DNA of 6,896 bases from the NCBI GenBank assembly GCA_964528595.1, contig CAZGTM010000113.1, forward strand, positions 1 through 6,896. The letters are read 5' to 3'. The stretch's first letter is position 1. The number at the start of each line of letters is the position of its first letter. The translations under genes were made by a program, and so were the position numbers. The notes beneath the pieces were generated by a model. The model was given only the letters and a program-made list of their open reading frames with translations. It searched no databases and was not told where the DNA came from. Positions 6,793 to 6,896 of the stretch are shown here, one piece after another. The stretch comes from CAYFKJ01 sp964528595 (GTDB lineage: Bacteria > Pseudomonadota > Alphaproteobacteria > UBA2966).

Positions 6793-6896
6793 CCGACCAC
6801 CGGCATGTCGCGCGGCGCGCGTCGGCTCAATAATTCCGCGCCGCCCTCCCGGACCACGAGGTTCTCTTCATGCACCAGCATCTTGCCCGGCGCGTA
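6789..6896 (-). CDS. doeA: C-terminal end of an M24 peptidase-like protein, possibly ectoine hydrolase
   Basis: Only the last 35 codons and the TGA stop are in the window; the gene runs off the right edge. The tail reads YAPGKMLVHEENLVVREG, then GAELLSRRAPRDMPVVG. This resembles the end of the pita-bread (M24, Xaa-Pro peptidase/creatinase) fold, where a Glu in the last strand is a metal ligand (probably the second E of HEEN) and GAELLS follows. DoeA/EutD, the hydrolase that opens the ectoine ring, belongs to this fold, and its C-terminus often has a RRAP..MPV-type ending. The 4-base overlap with the EutA-like gene supports an ectoine catabolic operon. Other M24 proteins, such as plain Xaa-Pro dipeptidases, cannot be excluded from 35 residues. 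Confidence 0.6.
   Translation of the reverse strand, partial: YAPGKMLVHEENLVVREGGAELLSRRAPRDMPVVG

Noticed and set aside
1..6896. CRISPR arrays, tRNA or rRNA genes, insertion sequences, toxin-antitoxin or defence genes
   Set aside because: I looked for regular repeats, RNA-gene-like segments, transposase motifs and paired small genes and saw none.

Overview
The window looks like a metagenome-assembled scaffold from an alphaproteobacterium. The genes I recognise are closest in style to rhizobial, rhodobacteral or rhodospirillal osmoprotectant genes, coding GC is high (about two thirds in a stretch of betB I counted), and TTG is used as a start codon. The lineage is an inference from gene style only.

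Layout from left to right. (1) Positions 1-668, minus strand: the N-terminal 222 residues of a Tat-exported family 5 ABC transporter substrate-binding protein, running off the left edge. (2) Positions 669-847: a 179-base spacer holding that gene's ribosome binding site and a small inverted repeat. (3) Positions 848-4129, minus strand: a two-gene betB-betA operon (betaine aldehyde dehydrogenase, then choline dehydrogenase) that makes glycine betaine from choline. (4) Positions 4130-4254: a divergent intergenic region with two inverted repeats. (5) Positions 4255-5111, plus strand: a HAD-superfamily phosphatase with a TTG start. (6) Positions 5186-5887, minus strand: an unrecognised low-GC lipoprotein built from two similar cysteine-pair modules. 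(7) Positions 6034-6896, minus strand: the last 35 codons of an M24 peptidase-like gene overlapping by 4 bases an Asp/Glu racemase/maleate isomerase family gene. This pair best fits doeA/eutD and eutA of ectoine/hydroxyectoine catabolism.

The theme is compatible-solute metabolism: choline to betaine on one side and ectoine breakdown on the other. An exported solute-binding protein sits next to betA, and a phosphatase of unknown substrate is divergent from betB. The low-GC lipoprotein looks like a later insertion between the two sets.

Two runs of exactly 100 N (1771-1870 in betA, 4847-4946 in the HAD gene) are each flanked by an identical 55-base sequence on both sides. These are unmerged contig overlaps, not biological repeats. 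Deleting 155 bases at each site gives intact, family-length proteins (552 and 233 residues). I see no RNA genes, CRISPR arrays, insertion sequences or convincing intrinsic terminators, and no strong case for a wholly new system. The lipoprotein and the HAD gene are the least explained parts.
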